In this document: positions 25,352-30,070 of the stretch, piece by piece
How the letters are laid out: each line of letters starts with the position of its first letter
Position numbering within the stretch: position 1 is the first letter of the stretch
Assembly (NCBI GenBank): GCA_035416745.1
Contig: DAOLNV010000072.1
Coordinates: forward strand, 1-30,070
Length of the DNA: 30,070 nucleotides
Direction: 5' to 3'
From: Candidatus Hydrogenedentota bacterium
GTDB taxonomy: Bacteria; Hydrogenedentota; Hydrogenedentia; Hydrogenedentales; SLHB01
Made by a program: the position numbers and the translations under genes
The notes under the pieces: model-generated
The model's database searches: none
What the model saw: the letters and a program-made list of their open reading frames with translations, nothing else
Told to the model about the DNA's origin: nothing

Positions 25352-27763
25352 ATGTTGTTGATCTCGCTCATTCTCGCGGCAATCGCCGCCGTACCGGAAC
25401 ATGACCCCCTGGAATATGCCTTCATTTCCCACGCCAAGATAGCCGACGAATCCGATGGCAGCGCCAACCGCTGGCCGAACATGGCTGTGCTCGAGGATGG
25501 CCGCGTACTGGTTGTGTGGTCGCGCCAGCCGTCGGGCGATGGCGAAGATGCCATCCTCGCCTCGTTCTCACGCGATTGTGGATGCAGCTGGACAGCCCCG
25601 GCAGCCATTCTCGCAACGCCCGGGTTGTTCATCGACGCGGATCCCAGCATTGTCGTCTCGGGAAGCCGCGTGTTCGTCTCATGCACCGCCGTCAAAGGCG
25701 ATGGAATCAACACCTCTACGCAGAGGTTTGTCCGCAGCGAAGACAACGGCCAGACGTGGTCCGAACCCTACGTTGTCTCGTTCAACCACCGCTATACCTG
25801 CGGCAAGACCCACCGCGGTCTGCGCCTCGCCTCTGGCACGTTGTTGCTCGGATATTCCTGGGAGACCGGCCTCGAAACCGGCGGCACTCTCACCTCCGAA
25901 GGTCAGATGGATCTCCGCGCCGGCGTCATGCGCTCGACCGATAACGGCGACACCTGGATCAACGGAGGCGACACCCACGCCACCTTCGATAAGGTGGGCG
26001 AACACGCCGTGTCCGGGACCGATGAACCCGCCATCGCTGAACTCGAGGACGGCTCGCTCTACATGCTCATGCGCACCGGCGCCGCGTACCTCTACGAAGC
26101 CCGCAGCGACGACGAAGGCATCACCTGGCGCGACGTCAAACCCAGCCCGCTCGCCGGCTCGAACGCCCCCGCGGCGCTCGCTCCCTTCACCTTCGGTGAA
26201 CGCAAGGGTATTTTTGTCGTATGGAACAACTCGGCCAACCGCGTGCCTCTCTCCGCCGCGGCATCGTTTGACGGCGGCAAAACCTGGACACCCCCGAAAG
26301 ACATCGGCTACCCCTACACGCGCGGGCAAGCCTCCTATCCCTCGTGTGTGCAAGCCCCGGACGGAACCCTCCTGGCGGTGTGGCAACAGGATCTCGAGGC
26401 GGGCCGCGCGGTACGCATGGCGCGGTTCAGCCTCCCGTGGCTCGTGGCACAACCCGCGAACGCGCCATTGCCCGAATTACAGGATATCCGGCTTCCCGAG
26501 ACGCCCGCCGAGTGGGTGACGTATTCGACAACGGTCACGCCCGATCGCGCGGGCCCGCCATGGCGTCTCCATCGCGAACCGGGCACGCTGACGGGCGGCA
26601 TCCTCCGCCTGAATCCTACGGGCGGGTACTATATCGACGACCAGCCCCAGTTCTTCGACGGCTCGCGCAACACCGTAGTGGAGGCGCGCCTGCGTGTGGT
26701 CGAGCGGGATCGCCAATCCCCGGGAAACCATTCCGCGGCGGAAATCTGGATGGGGGGTCCCCAACCCGACACGAGCTGCGTTCTTTACATCCGCGAAGAC
26801 GCCGTGTCGTTCAACGCACAGTATCAGCCGGCTGTCGCGGTCGATGCTGCACAACTGCACACCTACCGCGTCTGGCGCGATCTCCCGAACCGCAAGGCGT
26901 ATCTTTTCCTCGATGATGCCGAGACACCCGTACTGGCGTGCAGCCTGGAAGCCCCTTACGGCTACAACATCAACCGCATCCTGTTCGGCGATTCGGGCGG
27001 GGCAGCGGACGTGTCGGGCGTCACCGACTGGGCTTTCGTGCGCTGGGGATACATCGAAAAGAGCCCCAACCCGCCAACACGCCTCAGTTCGAGCGACGTC
27101 GACGTCACCATCGTCGCCCTGGGCGACTCGACCACCGCCGTGCGCGGACCCTTGCTTGTCTATCCCGGGCTGCTGCAAGAAGACCTGCGCGATCTCGGCA
27201 TCTCCGCGCGGGTAGTCAACGCTGGCGTCCCGGGCGACACAACCGCCACGGCCCGGGAGCGGCTCCAAAAAGACGTGCTCGCGCACAATCCCCAACTCGC
27301 CATCGTCTCCTTTGGCATTAACGACTCGGCCATCGATGTCTCGCAAGGCGCCTCAACCCCGCGAGTGGCCATCGAGGAATACGAAGCCAATCTCCGGTAT
27401 ATCGTCGCGGAATTGCGCAAGATTGATTCGAAGGCCGTCCTCGTGACGCCCAATCCTCTCGCGTGGACGCCTCTCTTGAAAGACATGTACGGGAAACCCT
27501 CTTACGATGTTTCCTCCGACGCGGGATTCAATTTCATGCTCGAGCAGTACGCGGACGTCATGCGGCGCGTGGCCGCGGCCGAGAATGTGCCGCTGGTTGA
27601 CACTCGAAACGGCCTGGCGGACCTCGGGCAACGCGCAGGCATCGAACGCCTGCTCCTCGACGGCATGCATCCCAACGATATAGCCCACCGCTTCATCGCG
27701 GACCGCATCCTCGAGTGCATCACGCCCCTGCTCGAAGACGGCGATGCCCGCCAGGAACAATGA
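25352..27763 (+). CDS. exported sialidase-like domain fused to an SGNH/GDSL hydrolase
   Basis: The 803-residue protein starts with a short hydrophobic leader (about 1-14). Residues 25-365 form a six-bladed sialidase/BNR propeller with RWP near the start (Arg40, like the RIP motif) and five Asp boxes: SRDCGCSW (73-80), SEDNGQTW (129-136), STDNGDTW (195-202), SDDEGITW (252-259) and SFDGGKTW (305-312). A middle region (about 385-570) looks like a beta-sandwich. The C-terminal SGNH esterase domain has GDSTT (Ser593), GIND (655-658) and DGMHPND (Asp770, His773). It may remove both an acyl group and a terminal sugar from one glycan. The start has GAGAGGA upstream; the next gene begins one base after its stop. 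Confidence 0.85.
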   Translation: MLLISLILAAIAAVPEHDPLEYAFISHAKIADESDGSANRWPNMAVLEDGRVLVVWSRQPSGDGEDAILASFSRDCGCSWTAPAAILATPGLFIDADPSIVVSGSRVFVSCTAVKGDGINTSTQRFVRSEDNGQTWSEPYVVSFNHRYTCGKTHRGLRLASGTLLLGYSWETGLETGGTLTSEGQMDLRAGVMRSTDNGDTWINGGDTHATFDKVGEHAVSGTDEPAIAELEDGSLYMLMRTGAAYLYEARSDDEGITWRDVKPSPLAGSNAPAALAPFTFGERKGIFVVWNNSANRVPLSAAASFDGGKTWTPPKDIGYPYTRGQASYPSCVQAPDGTLLAVWQQDLEAGRAVRMARFSLPWLVAQPANAPLPELQDIRLPETPAEWVTYSTTVTPDRAGPPWRLHREPGTLTGGILRLNPTGGYYIDDQPQFFDGSRNTVVEARLRVVERDRQSPGNHSAAEIWMGGPQPDTSCVLYIREDAVSFNAQYQPAVAVDAAQLHTYRVWRDLPNRKAYLFLDDAETPVLACSLEAPYGYNINRILFGDSGGAADVSGVTDWAFVRWGYIEKSPNPPTRLSSSDVDVTIVALGDSTTAVRGPLLVYPGLLQEDLRDLGISARVVNAGVPGDTTATARERLQKDVLAHNPQLAIVSFGINDSAIDVSQGASTPRVAIEEYEANLRYIVAELRKIDSKAVLVTPNPLAWTPLLKDMYGKPSYDVSSDAGFNFMLEQYADVMRRVAAAENVPLVDTRNGLADLGQRAGIERLLLDGMHPNDIAHRFIADRILECITPLLEDGDARQEQ

Positions 27764-27764
27764 A

Positions 27765-28853
27765 ATGGCTGGCATGTGCGTCGCATGCCAGCTTCGCAGT
27801 TACATCGCGCCGGGATGTCCCGCGACTCGGGCGCCGTGTGACGGCTCCGAGGCGCCCTTGCGGGTCGAGTTCGGTTTCACACCGCGCTGGTACCGGTCGC
27901 GTTGCGGCATCGATTTCGGGGAACGGTGGCACCTCGATCCCCTGTATCGCGGCGAGACCATCCTGAAAATGCGCGCAGCTCTCAACCATGCCTTTCCTGC
28001 GATCTCTTGGCGCAAGAATGAGGCGGTGGCCGTGCCCAATATTGACGGCGTCCACGGCGGCCTCACCGTGACCCGCCTCTTCGGCATCCCGGTCGAGTAT
28101 TACGCCGATAATTGGCCCGCGGCCTTGCTCGAGTTCTTGCCGCGAGAAACCATCCGCACGCTGTCGCCGCCGGACCTTTCGAACCACCCCCTCTTCGAGC
28201 AGCTCGAGTCGCAGATGGATTGCATCGAACGCGAAGCCGGCCGTATCGAGGGCTACATCAACTGGCAGGGGGTGCTAAACAGCGCCTACCGTATCCGGGG
28301 ACCCGAGGTCTTCACCGATCTTCTCACCGACCCGGGACTCGCCCACCACCTGTTTGAAACCGTCACCGAAACCATGATTGCGGGCATGCGCCGCGTCTAC
28401 GAGCGCCAGCGCGCCACCGGCGTCAACGTGCGCCACGCAACCGTCAGCAACTGCCTGGTCAATATGGTCTCACCCGGGCAGTACCACGAGCACTTGATGC
28501 CCTACGACAGACGGCTCGCCCAAGCCTTCGAAATCTTCGGGATCCATAACTGCGCATGGAACGTCGACCCCTATATCGACGATTACGCCAGTTTCCCCAA
28601 TCTCGCCTACGTCGATATGGGGTTAGACTCGAAGCTCGATTATGCCCGGCAAGCATGTCCTCACGCGCGCCGCGCAATCATGTATACCCCGCGCGATCTG
28701 GCAACCAAGTCAGAGGCGCAGCTCCGCCGCGATCTCGGGCGTATCTATCGCGAGCTAGGGCCGTGCGACGTGGTAATGGCCGATATTGACGACAACATCC
28801 CCGGTCAGCGCGTGGCGTTTTTCGCGCAGGCCGCCTTGGAAACGGCGAGGTGA
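27765..28853 (+). CDS. uroporphyrinogen decarboxylase-like (URO-D superfamily) protein
   Basis: The 362-residue protein resembles the URO-D/MtaA/CmuA TIM-barrel superfamily: VEFGFTPRWY, then IEGYINWQGVLNSAYRIRG, and a C-terminal barrel end (ADIDDNIPGQRVAFF). No heme gene is nearby and the residues that mark true HemE are not evident, so it is probably one of the numerous paralogues of unknown reaction, some of which are methyltransferases. The ATG at 27765 is preferred, with AGGA 9 bases upstream; the frame also starts at 27744 inside the sialidase gene. The one-base gap to the sialidase stop implies translational coupling. A Cys-rich N-terminus (CVACQLRSY) is notable. Confidence 0.72.
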   Translation: MAGMCVACQLRSYIAPGCPATRAPCDGSEAPLRVEFGFTPRWYRSRCGIDFGERWHLDPLYRGETILKMRAALNHAFPAISWRKNEAVAVPNIDGVHGGLTVTRLFGIPVEYYADNWPAALLEFLPRETIRTLSPPDLSNHPLFEQLESQMDCIEREAGRIEGYINWQGVLNSAYRIRGPEVFTDLLTDPGLAHHLFETVTETMIAGMRRVYERQRATGVNVRHATVSNCLVNMVSPGQYHEHLMPYDRRLAQAFEIFGIHNCAWNVDPYIDDYASFPNLAYVDMGLDSKLDYARQACPHARRAIMYTPRDLATKSEAQLRRDLGRIYRELGPCDVVMADIDDNIPGQRVAFFAQAALETAR

Positions 28854-28886
28854 CCGGGGCGCTCGTGGTAATCATCCCGTCTGCCG

Positions 28887-29702
28887 TTACCCAAAGTCAG
28901 GTCTATAGAAGTTCTCTCCAAATACCTGGTTCAACATTCCCAGGTTTTCGTAACGAAACTGCTCGGCGAATGCATACCCGCGCGTTTTTCCAACCCGCGC
29001 GCAGAATTCGCGAATGGCGTTGCCTATGAAGGCGCGGTATCCGTCCCTATCCATTTCTCTCAGGCCGGGCAGGTCAATGCCCAGTGCTGCCGCCTCTGCA
29101 AGGACGAGATCTACCGTGAGCGCCATCTGACAATCGTGCTTCAGCAAGGCTTCAACTTTCATGTCAATGGTCGATGATATATCGACGAACATTCGGGCAT
29201 CGTCTGACGGGTGTTTAGCGAACCAGTACGCCTCGGTGCATTTGTACGGTGCAAACGCATGTTCGGGGTGAAACAAGGGGTTAGCCGCAAAGGAAGCCGC
29301 TTCATACGCTGCCATCCCGACGAGGCGGTGGTCCGGATGGTCCTCCCGCGCGGCAAACGGGTCCCAGCTCATCACGATGTCCGCCTTCACCTCCCGGACA
29401 AACGACATCACCTTACTGCGAATCACGTTCGGATGCGTCTCGTTCAGAAATGCGTCTGGATATCCCTCAAGACGAACCTCCTTCAGACCGAGGATACGGC
29501 CCGCCTCAAGCGCCTCTTCCGCGGACACACGGATCAACTCCTCTTTGCTGAGGCGAAATGATCCAACTGAGTTATCCGTGAGGATATACTCGTAAACATC
29601 GTAGCCCTTTTCGTCAACAAGACGAGCAACCGTGCCCCCCGCCATGAACTCGAGATCGTCGGCATGTGCAACAACAGCTAGAACGGTCTTCTTGCGTTCC
29701 AT
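28887..29702 (-). CDS. PIG-L/LmbE-family deacetylase
   Basis: The 271-residue protein is a zinc-dependent N-deacetylase. The metal site is visible as AHADD (residues 12-16, the family's [AP]HPDD) together with REDHPDH further on. The family removes acetyl groups from N-acetylglucosamine-type sugars in GPI, mycothiol, bacillithiol or catabolic pathways. Start at 29702 is supported by GGAGGAAAG 7 bases upstream and is preferred over ATG 29729. It converges on the operon of oxidoreductase, sialidase/SGNH and URO-D-like genes, with 33 bases between. A role in deacetylating an amino sugar of the same pathway is a reasonable inference. Confidence 0.9.
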   Translation of the reverse strand: MERKKTVLAVVAHADDLEFMAGGTVARLVDEKGYDVYEYILTDNSVGSFRLSKEELIRVSAEEALEAGRILGLKEVRLEGYPDAFLNETHPNVIRSKVMSFVREVKADIVMSWDPFAAREDHPDHRLVGMAAYEAASFAANPLFHPEHAFAPYKCTEAYWFAKHPSDDARMFVDISSTIDMKVEALLKHDCQMALTVDLVLAEAAALGIDLPGLREMDRDGYRAFIGNAIREFCARVGKTRGYAFAEQFRYENLGMLNQVFGENFYRPDFG

Positions 29703-30070
29703 GGCTCTTTCCTCCGCGTATGTTCCCAAGCGCCGCCATTCAACATTACGGTATGCAGTAGCCTTTCCTCAACACCGGCCCGTGGGCTATGGACGAATGC
29801 CGCACACACCTGAACAATGTCCGCGAAGCGTATTTGGGCATTGCGTGTAGAGTTCAACGCTGATTCCGGCTGCAGCGCGGTTCCTGTGGAATCAGCCCGA
29901 AACCTTCTCGTCTTGAGGACATGTTCGGGCTTTTCGGAGTTGGTCCTGTATCCTCACTCTTTGGTAAACAGATATATGTATCATTTATCTATTAGAAAGA
30001 AAATCCAAGTACCACATACATATTTCGGCACGAGTAGGCCATTGGATACGGCTCAACGCGGCCAGGGAAT
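29703..30070. other. gene-free right edge of the window
   Basis: No credible coding frame, RNA gene or repeat is seen. The stretch 29955-30025 is markedly AT-rich for this genome and may hold promoters for genes beyond the edge or for the deacetylase gene, but no clear hexamer pair stands out. Confidence 0.45.

Overview
The window is about 30 kb of a GC-rich bacterial chromosome. It has no phage structural genes and no CRISPR array. The gene set suggests an uncultured, planctomycete-like heterotroph: a Tat-exported Gfo/Idh/MocA oxidoreductase, a sialidase joined to an SGNH hydrolase, a binding protein fused to an ABC permease, a URO-D-like paralogue, TIGR00977-type citramalate synthase and archaeal-type phosphoglycerate mutase. 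Candidatus Hydrogenedentes is my best guess, with the PVC group next. This rests on gene content only; the window has no rRNA or ribosomal protein gene to confirm it.

The left part (1 to about 11.3 kb) is a patchwork of intact and broken genes. It holds a secreted nuclease/sphingomyelinase-like lipoprotein, a HAF-repeat lipoprotein, and remnants of three unrelated insertion sequences (IS3/IS481-type integrase at 2.9 kb, IS630 at 4.5-5.0 kb, IS3 orfB at 10.2-10.7 kb). It also holds a polytopic membrane protein and the C-terminal stub of a sigma-54 activator, which meet head to head with both 5' ends apparently missing. An intact accessory ClpA-like unfoldase/ClpP pair and a small zinc-ribbon protein complete it. 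The part ends at a tRNA-Glu(UUC) gene with a strong terminator.

The middle part (11.6-17.8 kb) looks like stable chromosome. It contains a Tat-exported Gfo/Idh/MocA oxidoreductase, a TauE/SafE permease, a minus-strand apgM-like/cimA pair (glycolysis or amino-acid supply, isoleucine precursor) and rsmG. The 3' end of rsmG and the gap after it carry two perfect ParB-box (parS-like) palindromes, although no parAB follows.

The right part (17.8-29.7 kb) looks like a carbohydrate-use locus. A two-gene minus-strand ABC importer has an unusual build: one protein fuses the solute-binding protein to a MalF-type permease, and the other is a MalG-type permease with an insert of about 280 residues outside the membrane. 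On the plus strand lie DUF72 and TPR genes, then a compact run of cytoplasmic Gfo/Idh/MocA oxidoreductase, sialidase-SGNH hydrolase fusion and URO-D-like protein. A PIG-L/LmbE deacetylase closes the locus on the minus strand. Together they suggest removal of terminal sugars and acyl groups from an acidic or N-acetylated glycan, import of the product, and redox and deacetylation steps inside the cell. The substrate cannot be read from sequence. No ABC ATPase is present, so the importer probably uses one encoded elsewhere.

Two plus-strand genes (TauE/SafE and TPR) have a -10-like box 7-8 bases before the start codon and no clear Shine-Dalgarno site, which may mean leaderless transcripts.
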